Positions 8,100-16,694 of a stretch of 64,000 bases of DNA are shown here, piece by piece; position 1 is the stretch's first letter; the number at the start of each line of letters is the position of its first letter. The DNA comes from Mesorhizobium sp. (GTDB lineage: Bacteria; Pseudomonadota; Alphaproteobacteria; Rhizobiales; Rhizobiaceae): NCBI GenBank assembly GCA_004020315.1, contig SAQG01000003.1, positions 158,036-222,035 on the forward strand. Reading direction: 5' to 3'. The notes beneath the pieces were generated by a model. It saw only the letters and a program-made list of their open reading frames with translations. It did no database searches and was not told where the DNA came from. The translations under genes and the position numbers were made by a program.

Positions 8100-9101
8100 T
8101 CAGACTGTCTTGTCGAGGCGAATGGTCTTGCCTTCCCTAGCCGATTTCAGCGCCGCGTCGGCAAGCCTCAGCGCGACGAGCCCGTCCATGCCGCTCGGCG
8201 CCGCCTTCTTGCCTGATGTCGCCGCCGCTATGAAGGCAGCGATCTCGTTGGCATAGGCGTCGAGGTAGCGGGTCATGAAGAAGTCGTGCAGCGGCGGGCG
8301 CGTATAGCCTTTCTCATTGGCCAGTTCGATCGACACCGGCCGCTGGTTCTCGGCCGCAACCATGCCTTTCGAGCCGTGCACCTCGATCCGCTGGTCGTAG
8401 CCATAGGTGGCCCGTCGCGAATTGGAGATGATGCACTGCTTGCCGGAGGCGGTTTCGAGGATGACGCTGACGCTGTCGAAATCGCCGGCCTCGCCGATTT
8501 GTCTGTCGACCAGCACCGAGGCATGGGCGCTGACCGCCACCGGCTCCTCGCCGAGCAGGAAGCGCGCCATGTCGAAATCATGGATGGTCATGTCGCGGAA
8601 GATGCCGCCCGAGCGGCCGATATAGTCGAGCGGCGGCGGGCCGGGATCGCGCGACGTGATGGTCACCATCTCGACGGTGCCGATGGCGCCGTCGTCGACC
8701 GCCTTGCGCACGGCGGCGAAATGCGGATCGAAGCGGCGGTTGAAGCCGACCATCAAAGTGGCGCCGGCCTTGTCGACCACGGCCAGGCATTCTTCCACTC
8801 GGCCGGCGTCGAGGTCGATCGGTTTCTCGCAGAAGATCGCCTTGCCGGCCTTGGCGAACCGCTCGATCAGATCGGCATGGGTGTCGGTCGGCGTGCAGAT
8901 GATGACCGCATCGATATCCCCGGCTTTTTCGATAGCCTCGATGCTGCGCACTTCCGCGCCATAGGCCGACGCCAGGTCGGTCGCCGCCTTCTCGAAGGCG
9001 TCCGCCACGGCGACCAATCTGGCCTGTGGATTGGAACCGACGGCACGGGCGTGGACCTTGCCGATGCGGCCGGCACCGAGAAGAGCGAAGCGGAGAGACA
9101 T
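8100..9101 (-). CDS. iolG: Inositol 2-dehydrogenase
   Basis: The enzyme oxidises myo-inositol to 2-keto-inositol (scyllo-inosose) with NAD+, the first step of the Iol pathway. It has 333 residues. Motifs are the Rossmann ALLGAGRIGKVHA, CEKPIDLD near residue 95, FNRRFDPHF, and the family active-site segment GGIFRDMTIHDFDMARFL with catalytic Asp/His. It resembles the rhizobial IdhA/IolG type. Its position downstream of an inositol-type ABC importer supports the assignment. The start at 9101 has AAGGAA 6-11 nt upstream. Confidence 0.92.
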   Translation of the reverse strand: MSLRFALLGAGRIGKVHARAVGSNPQARLVAVADAFEKAATDLASAYGAEVRSIEAIEKAGDIDAVIICTPTDTHADLIERFAKAGKAIFCEKPIDLDAGRVEECLAVVDKAGATLMVGFNRRFDPHFAAVRKAVDDGAIGTVEMVTITSRDPGPPPLDYIGRSGGIFRDMTIHDFDMARFLLGEEPVAVSAHASVLVDRQIGEAGDFDSVSVILETASGKQCIISNSRRATYGYDQRIEVHGSKGMVAAENQRPVSIELANEKGYTRPPLHDFFMTRYLDAYANEIAAFIAAATSGKKAAPSGMDGLVALRLADAALKSAREGKTIRLDKTV

Positions 9102-9230
9102 GGGAAATTCCTTTGAGGATTGTTCGAAATGGAAGTGCGTGTTTACTGCACCGTCCCGGGCGAAGCGCAGTAGATTTTCTTATCGCGTAGATCGGCGACG
9201 GGTCGATGACCCGCCGCGCCGGCATCCGCC

Positions 9231-9998
9231 CTAGGCGGCAAGTTCGGCCTCCCCGGTCTTAGCGCCGGTGATGTATGAGACGACGTCGTTGCCGTCAGTG
9301 TCCTGCTTGCGCAGATTGGCGACGATGCGGCCGCGCCGGAAGACGACGATGCGGTCGACCAGATCGAACACCTGGCGCATGTTGTGACTGATCAGGATCA
9401 GCGGCTCGCCATTGGCTTTCAGCGTGCGGATGATGTTTTCGACCTGCATCGTTTCCTGCACACCAAGTGCTGCCGTCGGCTCGTCCATGATGATGAGCTT
9501 GGACGCGAAAGTCGCGGTTCTGGCGATTGCCACGCACTGGCGCTGGCCGCCCGACATGTGGCGGATGGTGTTGGAAAGGTTGGGAATCTTGACCGCCGTG
9601 CGGATCAGCGCTGCCTCGGTCGCCTTACGCATGAACTTGCGATCGAGGATCGAGAAAGGCCCGAGATTGAAAAGCACCTTTTCGCGGCCGAGAAACAGGT
9701 TCGACGGCACGTCGAGATCGTCGGCCAGCGCCAGGTTCTGGAACACCGTTTCGATGCCCGCCTCGCGCGCGGCGATCGGGCCGGCGAAGTTCACTTCCTT
9801 GCCGTCGAACCAGATCTTGCCGCTGGTGCGCTGCTCGACGGCCGTGATCTGGCGCACGAAGGTCGACTTGCCGGCGCCGTTGTCGCCCATGATGGCGACA
9901 TGCTCGCCCTTGCGCAGTTCGAAGTTCGCGCCTTCGAGCGCATGCACGCCGCCATAGTATTTGGTCAGGTTTTCGGTCTTCAGGACGATGTCTGACAT
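9231..9998 (-). CDS. Sugar (inositol) ABC transporter ATP-binding protein
   Basis: A single ABC domain of 255 residues energises import through the permease encoded just upstream. Walker A is GDNGAGKST, the signature is MSGGQRQ, Walker B is LIIMDEPTAAL and the H-loop is LISHN. Many ribose-type importers have two fused ABC domains. Here only one is present, as in the FrcA/IatA-like single-domain class. The ATG at 9998 lies 2 nt after the permease stop. The same frame stays open further upstream to 10535, but that overlaps the permease and has no family similarity, so it is spurious. Confidence 0.92.
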   Translation of the reverse strand: MSDIVLKTENLTKYYGGVHALEGANFELRKGEHVAIMGDNGAGKSTFVRQITAVEQRTSGKIWFDGKEVNFAGPIAAREAGIETVFQNLALADDLDVPSNLFLGREKVLFNLGPFSILDRKFMRKATEAALIRTAVKIPNLSNTIRHMSGGQRQCVAIARTATFASKLIIMDEPTAALGVQETMQVENIIRTLKANGEPLILISHNMRQVFDLVDRIVVFRRGRIVANLRKQDTDGNDVVSYITGAKTGEAELAA

Positions 9999-10000
9999 GA

Positions 10001-11077
10001 TCAAGCCCTCATTGCCCGCAGGCGCTGGCGCCACTGGTCGAGAACGACTGCGCCGATGATGATCACGCCCTTGACCATCTCCTGGTAGTAGGCGTCGAGG
10101 CGCAGGAAGGTGAAGCCGGAGATGATGACGCCGAAGATCAGCGCACCGATCACCGTTCCGATGATCGAGCCGCGGCCGCCCGACAGCGAGACGCCGCCGA
10201 TGACCGCCATGGCGATCGCGTCCAGTTCGTACATTACGCCCATGCCGGCCTGAGCGGTAAGGTTCTTGGAGCTCAGCACCACGGCGGCGAGCGAGGCGAG
10301 GATGCCGGCAATGACGAAGACGAGGATCTTGTGGTTCTGGACATTTATGCCGGACATGCGGGCGGCGTCCTCGTTGGAGCCGATGGCATAACAGTGCTTG
10401 CCGTATCTGGTGTATGACAGGATCAGCTGGAACAAAATCGCCAGCGATATAAAGATGATGACCGGCATCAGCCCCTTGCCGATGGCGGCGAAACTTTCGG
10501 TGGGAAACGAGATCGGCTGCCCCTTGGACCACCATTTGGCGACGCCGCGCGCGGTGACCATCATGCCAAGCGTGGCGATGAACGGCGGAATGCGGGTGTA
10601 GGCGACCAGCGTGCCGTTGATCAGGCCCGCCAGCAGGCCGCAGCCGATCGCGACGAGCACTGGCACGATCACCGGCAGGTCGGTCCAGCCCTGCTCGATG
10701 AACATCGCCTTGGGGTTAGGGTTGCCGTTGACCGTCGCCACCTGGGCAAAGCTCATGGCGATCATCGCCGTGGCGCCGACGACCGAACCAGAGGAAAGAT
10801 CGATGCCGCCAGAAATGATCACCTGCGTCACGCCGATGGCGATGATGCCAACGATCGACACCTGCAGAATGATGATCTGCAGGCGCGCCTCGTTGAAGAT
10901 CGTATCGACGTTGGCGCGGGTGTTGAACAGGAAGCTGTCGCCAAGAAAAACGCGGCCTATCAGCTCGAAGGCGCCGACCAGGATGATGAGCGCCAGGAAA
11001 ACGTTGAATTCGGCAGGCCATGTGCGCTTCTTCGCATCATAGCTGAGTCCGCCGACGCCATGGGTTGTCTGTGCCAA
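10001..11077 (-). CDS. Inositol/sugar ABC transporter permease (RbsC/AraH-type)
   Basis: This is an integral-membrane permease of ~358 residues of the BPD_transp_2 family. It has about ten hydrophobic segments, including FNVFLALIILVGAFELIG near the N-terminus and VAVIGGVSLSGGRGSIIGTVIGAL, the conserved loop that contacts the ATPase. The best start is TTG at 11077, because a strong GGAGGAAG lies 8 nt upstream of it. An ATG at 11098 would place that ribosome-binding site inside the coding region. It lies between the binding-protein and ATPase genes of one importer. Confidence 0.88.
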   Translation of the reverse strand: MAQTTHGVGGLSYDAKKRTWPAEFNVFLALIILVGAFELIGRVFLGDSFLFNTRANVDTIFNEARLQIIILQVSIVGIIAIGVTQVIISGGIDLSSGSVVGATAMIAMSFAQVATVNGNPNPKAMFIEQGWTDLPVIVPVLVAIGCGLLAGLINGTLVAYTRIPPFIATLGMMVTARGVAKWWSKGQPISFPTESFAAIGKGLMPVIIFISLAILFQLILSYTRYGKHCYAIGSNEDAARMSGINVQNHKILVFVIAGILASLAAVVLSSKNLTAQAGMGVMYELDAIAMAVIGGVSLSGGRGSIIGTVIGALIFGVIISGFTFLRLDAYYQEMVKGVIIIGAVVLDQWRQRLRAMRA

Positions 11078-11092
11078 ATCTGCTTCCTCCGA

Positions 11093-11198
11093 CCGCATCG
11101 GCTCGAAAATCGGAATCGATTTTCGGAAAGCACGATGCGTACCTCAAAGTTTTAGAGCGTACTTTGTGCGTCCAAATGGACGCACGTCGCTCTAATCG
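11093..11198. repeat. Family B dispersed repeat (copy 1)
   Basis: A two-part element separates the binding-protein and permease genes. The first part is an ATCGATTTTCGG-centred palindrome between GCATCG and CGATGC. The second is a hairpin GTGCGTCC-AAAT-GGACGCAC flanked by AGAGCG and CGCTCT. Related copies lie at 20017-20105, 31307-31408 and 37929-38020. As RNA it could stabilise the upstream binding-protein message. Confidence 0.7.
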
Positions 11199-11333
11199 CA
11201 GTCGCCCTCCCGCCGTCTGTCCACGGCGATGAGGGGAAGAGGAGCGGCGCTGCTTTTTGTTCTTCGAACACCGGATTCTCAAACGGTCCGATGCTCTGGC
11301 GCGCCGCTTCCTATCGAAAAACGGTCCTCTGCC

Positions 11334-12275
11334 TCAGTTCTTCTGCAGGAACTTGTCGATGTTTGCCGGCGTGACCAGCTGGAAGGGGATGTAGACCTTC
11401 TGTTCAACAGCCTCGCCCTTGGAAAGCTTGAGCGCCGCGTCCAGCGCCCCGGCACCCTGGCCGGCCGCATCCTGGAACACGGTCACGTCGAGATCACCCG
11501 CCTGCATCGCGGCAAGCGCGTCCTGAGTGGCGTCCACGCCGCCGACGACAACCGACTTCATGTCGATGTTGGCGGCCTTCATGGCCTGGATCGCGCCGAT
11601 GGCGCTTTCGTCATTGTTGGCGATCACGCCATCGAACGGCTTGCCGGTCGACAGCCAGTTGGTCATCAGGTTCTGCGCTTCCTCGCGTTTCCAGTTCGAC
11701 GTCTGCTTGTCGATGATCTTGATGAAGCTGCATTCGGGAGTGGCGATCACGTCGTCAATGTCCTTGGTGCGCTGCACCGCGGCCTGGTTCGACAGCTCGC
11801 CCATGATCACGTAGACATTGGCCTCTTTCTTGCCGGCTTCCTTGAACAGGCGGCAGACTTCCTGGGTCTCGAGAGTGCCTGACTCAACCTCGTTCGAAGC
11901 GACGAAGGCCTGGTTGTCCGGCAGCGTGTCGACATTGACCGGCTCGCGGTTGACGTAGACCAGCGGAACATTGGCCGCAGCGGCGGCGTCCGACATCGCC
12001 TGGGTGGCCGAGGTGTCGACCGGATTGACGATGATCGCGTCGACGCCCGAGGCGACGAAGTTCTTGATCTGGTCGAGCTGCTTTGCGACGTCGTTCTGCG
12101 CGTCCTCGACCTGCAGTTCCACGCCTTCCATGCCCTTGGCCTGCTCGATCATGCCGTTGCGCAGCACGGTGAGAAAATTGTCGTCGAACAGCGCCATCGA
12201 CACGCCGATTTTGGCAGCGAGGGCGGACGAGCTCATCAGCGCCAAGAATGCGGCGCCCAACAGCAGTTTCTTCAT
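11334..12275 (-). CDS. Periplasmic inositol-binding protein of ABC importer
   Basis: This 313-residue Peripla_BP_4 protein has a clear signal peptide (MKKLLLGAAFLALMSSSALA, cleavage after ALA-A). The mature part starts KIGVSMALFDDNFLT. Typical features are VDAIIVNPVDTSAT, PLVYVNREP and GVIANNDESAIGAIQA, like the myo-inositol-binding IbpA group. GGAGGAGAAG precedes the ATG at 12275. Longer in-frame starts would bury the signal peptide. It is the first gene of the importer and receives the ligand in the periplasm. It could also take scyllo-inosamine or methylated inositols, as the rhizopine gene mocB does. Confidence 0.9.
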   Translation of the reverse strand: MKKLLLGAAFLALMSSSALAAKIGVSMALFDDNFLTVLRNGMIEQAKGMEGVELQVEDAQNDVAKQLDQIKNFVASGVDAIIVNPVDTSATQAMSDAAAAANVPLVYVNREPVNVDTLPDNQAFVASNEVESGTLETQEVCRLFKEAGKKEANVYVIMGELSNQAAVQRTKDIDDVIATPECSFIKIIDKQTSNWKREEAQNLMTNWLSTGKPFDGVIANNDESAIGAIQAMKAANIDMKSVVVGGVDATQDALAAMQAGDLDVTVFQDAAGQGAGALDAALKLSKGEAVEQKVYIPFQLVTPANIDKFLQKN

Positions 12276-12654
12276 TCTACTTCTCCTCCACAGAATTGGT
12301 GTCCGGCTGCACCGATCTACCCGGAATCCCCGATCTCCCAGGGAATCTCTCCCGATTGCCATCTCCGTTTCCGATGGCGATTTCCGCGTTGACTGGAACG
12401 CCAAGCCCTCCGTTGAAACAGATGTTCCGGAACGAAAGAACCAAAATGCCTACCTAGTGAAATATTTATTCCATTCTGCGGGCGGGCGTCAAGGAGATTC
12501 CGAAAGCGGGTGCCGGATTTTCGGATAACGCGGCTGAGGGTCGGCAAATCTTCTGCAAGTATCCATCAGGCTGATGGTTCACATCATTGCGACGCATCGT
12601 GGTGCCCGATCTGAACCTGGATGAATTGTCTGAGCCCAGACGTTTTGCTCGAAG
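12276..12654. promoter_or_regulatory. 379-bp promoter region of the inositol importer with an IolR-type box
   Basis: No gene is seen here. At 12459-12472 lies GAAA-TATTTA-TTCC, 12 of 14 bases identical to the box GAAA-TAATAA-TTCC before iolC. A short palindrome TTCCGGAA lies at 12425-12432. The stretch also has a small stem CCATC/GATGG near 12360-12378. The matching boxes suggest that importer-iolG-SDR and iolC-iolD form one regulon under the RpiR regulator. The LacI protein just upstream could also act here. Confidence 0.5.
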
Positions 12655-13686
12655 CTAGATGTTTTCCGGTAGATAGATATCGAAAGGCAGGAAGGTCTGG
12701 CCCGGCGCATTGGCAGCGCCTGCCTCGATGGCATGCGCCATCAGCCCGACAAGCTCGCGGCATAGTGCTGCCAGCGGCGTCGAAATCACCATGGTCAGGA
12801 TGTTGTCGGCGAGCGCCGCGCGCGACACGGCGTTGATCTCGTTGCAGACGACCACCGGCATATTTACTGGCCTGGCTGCCCGTAGCGCGGAAACCGCGCC
12901 TTCCATGCCGCCGCCGGCGACGTAGCAGCCGGCAAGATCCGGGTACCGCGCCAGAAGATCGATCATCGCATCATGGGTCACCTGGTTGGCCTCCAGATTG
13001 ACCAGCGTCTCCAGCACCGTGAATTCCGGCGCATGCTCGCGGAAGAATGATCTGAAGCCGATCTCGCGTAGCTCATGGCCATGGAAGCGATGGCTGCCGA
13101 CAAAAAGCGCGACCTTGCCGGGTTTCCTCGCCGCCTTGGCGATCATCCAGGCTGCGGTGCGGCCGACCTTGCGGTTGTCGAGGCCGACATAGCCTTCGCG
13201 GATGCCGGCGGCAAAGTCGGATAGCAGCGAGAAGACGGGTTGCCCTCTCGCCTTCAGCGCCTCGACGGCTGCCGTCAGCGTCGGATGGTCCGGGCCGACA
13301 AGGGCGACGGCCCTGGATTTCGCCGCCAGCTTGCGCATCTGGGCAGCGATCTCGTCGGGGGCCAGGGAACTGGCGAAATCGATGGTTGCGACGCCGCGGA
13401 AGCGCTGCGATTGCGAGACCGCCAGTTCGAGCTCCCGCGCGAAATCACTGTAGAAAACATCATTGCCCCTCAGCAGCAGAAAGCCGAGCCGGTATTCCGG
13501 CAGTTCCTGGCGCATCCGCTGCTTGATCAGCCCGGCGGCGTGGTAGCCGATATCGGTCGCGGCTTCATAGACACGGCGCGCGGTTTCCTCGCGCACCGGC
13601 AGGCGATTGTTCAGCACCCGGTCGACGGTGGCGACGCTGACGCCGGAGGCGCGCGCCAGATCGGTGATGGTCGGCCGTTTTGCCAT
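12655..13686 (-). CDS. LacI/GalR family transcriptional regulator
   Basis: The protein has 343 residues. The N-terminal LacI helix-turn-helix (ITDLARASGVSVATVDRVLNN) is followed by a periplasmic-binding-like effector domain (residues ~60-340) of the type that binds sugars or polyols. The ATG at 13686 is preferred over a TTG 21 nt upstream. It lies between the inositol importer (same strand) and the divergent mocDEF-like genes, so it plausibly controls one or both. A palindrome ATGATATA...TATATCAT lies in the divergent gap. The effector is unknown. Confidence 0.86.
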   Translation of the reverse strand: MAKRPTITDLARASGVSVATVDRVLNNRLPVREETARRVYEAATDIGYHAAGLIKQRMRQELPEYRLGFLLLRGNDVFYSDFARELELAVSQSQRFRGVATIDFASSLAPDEIAAQMRKLAAKSRAVALVGPDHPTLTAAVEALKARGQPVFSLLSDFAAGIREGYVGLDNRKVGRTAAWMIAKAARKPGKVALFVGSHRFHGHELREIGFRSFFREHAPEFTVLETLVNLEANQVTHDAMIDLLARYPDLAGCYVAGGGMEGAVSALRAARPVNMPVVVCNEINAVSRAALADNILTMVISTPLAALCRELVGLMAHAIEAGAANAPGQTFLPFDIYLPENI

Positions 13687-13733
13687 GGCTGTCTCTTCGC
13701 TTGCCAAAGCAGTCTACATCATTCTGATGGGAA

Positions 13734-13770
13734 ATGATATAAACTATCTTTGTGATATTGAGTATATCAT
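13734..13770. promoter_or_regulatory. Inverted repeat in the lacI/mocD divergent promoter
   Basis: Eight-base arms ATGATATA (13734-13741) and TATATCAT (13763-13770) flank an AT-rich centre that also contains TGATAT. The stretch is much more AT-rich than its surroundings. It is a candidate operator or promoter element shared by the LacI-type regulator and the mocD-like gene. Confidence 0.4.
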
Positions 13771-13860
13771 GGCTTGGCGCTATTTCTAGCCTACGATGCT
13801 TGCGACCGCGGCCCGGTCGTTGACCGGGGCGGATCGCAGGGCGCTGGTGGAGGCACTCCC

Positions 13861-14970
13861 ATGGACGCAACGATGGACGCAGCACCGTCCCGGCGAGACT
13901 ACAGCCTGCTCGGCCGCGATGCGAAGCTCGCCGTCGAGACCGGGCTGGCGGCGGCCGAATGGTATCATACCGACGTGCCCCGCAAGCAGATGAAGGAGCT
14001 GATGCAGCGCTCCGACGGGCCGGCGATCCGCGACACCATCATCTGGCTCGGGGCCCTGATCCTGAGCGGCGCCGGCGGCGCCTGGTTCTGGGGGACGTGG
14101 TGGTGCGTGCCGTTCTTCTTCGTCTATGGCGTGCTCTACGGCTCTTCCACCGATTCACGCTGGCACGAATGCGGTCACGGCACCGCATTCAGGACGCAGT
14201 GGATGAATGATGCGATCTATCAGATCGCCTGCTTCATGATCATGCGCAATCCGGTGACCTGGCGCTGGAGCCATACGCGGCATCACACCGATACGATCAT
14301 CGTCGGCCGCGATCCGGAGATCGCGGTGATGCGCCCACCGGACCTGCTGCGCGTCGTGCTCAACTTGTTCGGCATTGTCGATGCCTGGCATGCCATGACC
14401 GACATGGTGCGCAATGCGGCCGGTATCATCAGCCCGGCGGAAAAGACCTTCATTCCCGAGCAGGAGCAGCCAAAGGCGATCCGCATTGCCCGCATGTGGA
14501 CCGCGGTCTATGCCGCGACCATCGCGCTGGCGCTTTACAGCGGCTCGTTCCTGCCGTTGATGCTGGTCGGTCTCCCCAGGCTTTACGGCGCCTGGCATCA
14601 TGTCATGACCGGCCTGCTGCAGCATGGCGGCCTCGCCGAAAATGTCATAGACCATCGCCTCAATAGCCGCACGGTCTACATGAACCCGATCAGCCGCTTC
14701 ATCTACTGGAACATGAACTACCATGTGGAACACCACATGTTCCCGATGGTGCCTTATCACGCGCTGCCGAGGCTGCATGAGCTGATCAAGCACGACCTGC
14801 CGGCGCCGACGCCGTCGATCCTGGCCGGCTATCGCGAGATGGTGCCTGCCTTTCTGCGCCAGCTGCGTAATGAAGACTACTTTCTCAAGCGCGAACTGCC
14901 GCCGACCGCCAAGCCCTATCGCGAGGAATTCCACAGCGATAACGATGCTGTCGCGGCGGCAGCGGAATGA
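13861..14970 (+). CDS. mocD: Fatty-acid-desaturase-fold oxygenase, MocD-like (rhizopine catabolism type)
   Basis: This is a membrane non-haem di-iron oxygenase of 369 residues. Three histidine boxes bind the iron pair: HECGH, HTRHH and HVEHH. Hydrophobic spans lie near residues 60-100 and 215-245. The ATG at 13861 has GGAGG 7 nt upstream. It is followed by a Rieske ferredoxin and a ferredoxin reductase, which reproduces MocD-MocE-MocF of Rhizobium leguminosarum, proposed to demethylate the rhizopine 3-O-methyl-scyllo-inosamine. Beside inositol catabolic and import genes, an O-demethylase for a methylated inositol is the best inference. A plain fatty acid desaturase is the alternative. Confidence 0.8.
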   Translation: MDATMDAAPSRRDYSLLGRDAKLAVETGLAAAEWYHTDVPRKQMKELMQRSDGPAIRDTIIWLGALILSGAGGAWFWGTWWCVPFFFVYGVLYGSSTDSRWHECGHGTAFRTQWMNDAIYQIACFMIMRNPVTWRWSHTRHHTDTIIVGRDPEIAVMRPPDLLRVVLNLFGIVDAWHAMTDMVRNAAGIISPAEKTFIPEQEQPKAIRIARMWTAVYAATIALALYSGSFLPLMLVGLPRLYGAWHHVMTGLLQHGGLAENVIDHRLNSRTVYMNPISRFIYWNMNYHVEHHMFPMVPYHALPRLHELIKHDLPAPTPSILAGYREMVPAFLRQLRNEDYFLKRELPPTAKPYREEFHSDNDAVAAAAE

Positions 14971-15034
14971 TATGCGCCCATGCCAGGCAACATGCCGGGC
15001 AAGTTGACCAAGCAAAATTCTGCCGGGAGGACCA

Positions 15035-15349
15035 ATGAGCGACTGGGTCGAGGCCTGTGACGCCGAAGACATCGACGAAGAGGACGTGATGCGGTTCGAC
15101 CATGGCGGCCGCACCTTCGCCATCTATCGCAGCCCCGACGACGAATATTTCGCGACGGACGGTTTGTGCACGCATGAGAAGGTGCATTTGGCCGACGGGC
15201 TGGTGATGGACGACATCATCGAATGCCCGAAGCACAATGGCCGCTTCAACTACAAGACCGGGGCTGCCAGGGGTGCGCCGGTCTGCGTCAATCTCAGGAC
15301 TTATCCGGTCAAGCTCGACGCCGGCAAAATCCTCATTCAGATCGGGTGA
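15035..15349 (+). CDS. mocE: Rieske [2Fe-2S] ferredoxin, MocE-like
   Basis: This is a 104-residue soluble Rieske ferredoxin. The cluster ligands are visible as CTH (residues ~45-47) and CPKH (residues ~64-67), the spacing of oxygenase-type Rieske proteins. A GGGAGG site precedes the ATG. It should carry electrons from the reductase encoded 3 nt downstream to the di-iron oxygenase encoded upstream, completing a three-component oxygenase. Confidence 0.88.
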   Translation: MSDWVEACDAEDIDEEDVMRFDHGGRTFAIYRSPDDEYFATDGLCTHEKVHLADGLVMDDIIECPKHNGRFNYKTGAARGAPVCVNLRTYPVKLDAGKILIQIG

Positions 15350-15351
15350 CG

Positions 15352-16584
15352 ATGATGGCGAAAGGGATGGTCATCATCGGTGCCGGCGAATGCGGCGGGC
15401 GGGCTGCCTTGGCGCTGCGTGATCTCGGCTATGACGGGCCGGTGACGCTGGTCGGCGACGAGCCGCATCTGCCTTATGAGCGGCCGCCGCTGTCGAAAGA
15501 CGCGATGGCCAGCGATGCGCCCGAGATCAAGGCGATCGCCAGTGACGCGGTCCTGGCCGAGAGATCGATCCGGCATATTCATTCGGTTCAGGCGGTGGCG
15601 ATCGACCGCGCCGCGCATGACGTGCGCCTGTCGGACGGTTCGGCTCTGCCTTACGACAAGCTGTTGCTGGCAACCGGATCGGTGCCGCGCAAGTTGCCAA
15701 TGCCGGGGCTTGGCGCGCGCTGTGTCTATCTCCGGACCTTCAACGACGCGCTGGTCATTCGTGCCCATCTCAGCGCCGGCAATCGCGTCGCCATCATTGG
15801 CGGCGGCTTCATCGGGCTCGAGCTCGCCGCGGCGGCGCGCAGGCTGGGTGCCGCGGTCACCGTCATCGAGGTACAGCCGCGCATTCTGATGCGCGGCGTG
15901 CCGGCCGAGATCGCGCAGGTCATCCACCGGGCGCATGAAGCCGAAGGCGTGAAAATCCTGTGCGGCGACGCCATCGCGGCGATCGCCAACGACGGCGTCG
16001 AGGTGCGCATTGCGCTTGACGGTGGACAGGAGATTGTCGCCGATCTTGCCGTGATCGGCATCGGCGCCGTGCCGGTGACCGGACTTGCCGCGGAGGCGGG
16101 GCTGGCCATCGACAACGGCATCGCCGTCGATGCCGAGCTTCGCACCAGCGACCCGGATATCTTCGCCGCCGGCGATTGCTGCTCGTTTCCGCTCGCCATC
16201 TATGGCGGCCGGCGCGTACGGCTCGAAGCCTGGCGCAATGCGCAGGAGCAGGGCGCGCTTGCGGCCAGGAACATGCTTGGCGCCGGTGAGGCCCACGCGG
16301 CGGTGCCATGGTTCTGGTCGGATCAGTACGGCCTGACCTTGCAGATATCAGGGCTGTCGGACGAGGGCAGCAAGGTCGTGCGCCGCGACCTCGACGACGG
16401 CGCCTTCATCCTGTTCCATTTGGCGCAGGACGGCAGGCTGGTGGCGGCGAGCGGCATCGGTCCGGGCAATTCGGTCGCTCGCGACATAAGGCTGGCCGAG
16501 ATGCTGATCGCAAGGCGGGCAAAGCCAGCGCCTGAGGCCCTCGGTTCGCAAACGGTCAAGCTGAAGTCGTTGCTGGCGGCGTGA
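15352..16584 (+). CDS. mocF: NAD(P)H:ferredoxin reductase (FAD), MocF-like
   Basis: This 410-residue flavoprotein belongs to the pyridine nucleotide-disulfide oxidoreductase family of oxygenase reductases. The FAD-binding motif is IIGAGECGG at the N-terminus. The NAD(P)-binding motif is IIGGGFIGLELA near residue 145. The second FAD motif is DIFAAGDCCSFP, and a reductase C-terminal domain follows (WFWSDQYGLTLQI). Tandem ATGs occur at 15352 and 15355, only 2 nt after the ferredoxin stop, so translation is probably coupled. Confidence 0.87.
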   Translation: MMAKGMVIIGAGECGGRAALALRDLGYDGPVTLVGDEPHLPYERPPLSKDAMASDAPEIKAIASDAVLAERSIRHIHSVQAVAIDRAAHDVRLSDGSALPYDKLLLATGSVPRKLPMPGLGARCVYLRTFNDALVIRAHLSAGNRVAIIGGGFIGLELAAAARRLGAAVTVIEVQPRILMRGVPAEIAQVIHRAHEAEGVKILCGDAIAAIANDGVEVRIALDGGQEIVADLAVIGIGAVPVTGLAAEAGLAIDNGIAVDAELRTSDPDIFAAGDCCSFPLAIYGGRRVRLEAWRNAQEQGALAARNMLGAGEAHAAVPWFWSDQYGLTLQISGLSDEGSKVVRRDLDDGAFILFHLAQDGRLVAASGIGPGNSVARDIRLAEMLIARRAKPAPEALGSQTVKLKSLLAA

Positions 16585-16694
16585 ACCGCTGCCGGTTCCC
16601 GGAACTCTTGCAAGACGTGACGGCGCGCCCCGAAGGAATCGTGCCCAAGCCTCATAGTGTCTCAGAAGAGTTGGAAAGCACGCTGCCGTCTTTG

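Noticed and set aside
9102..9230. Possible gene or terminator in the 129-bp gap between the ABC ATPase and iolG
   Set aside because: No ribosome-binding site, ORF with coding character or hairpin with a T-run is visible.
9999..10535. N-terminal extension of the ABC ATPase frame
   Set aside because: The extra ~179 codons overlap the permease gene and resemble no ABC protein. The true ATG at 9998 gives a complete single ABC domain.
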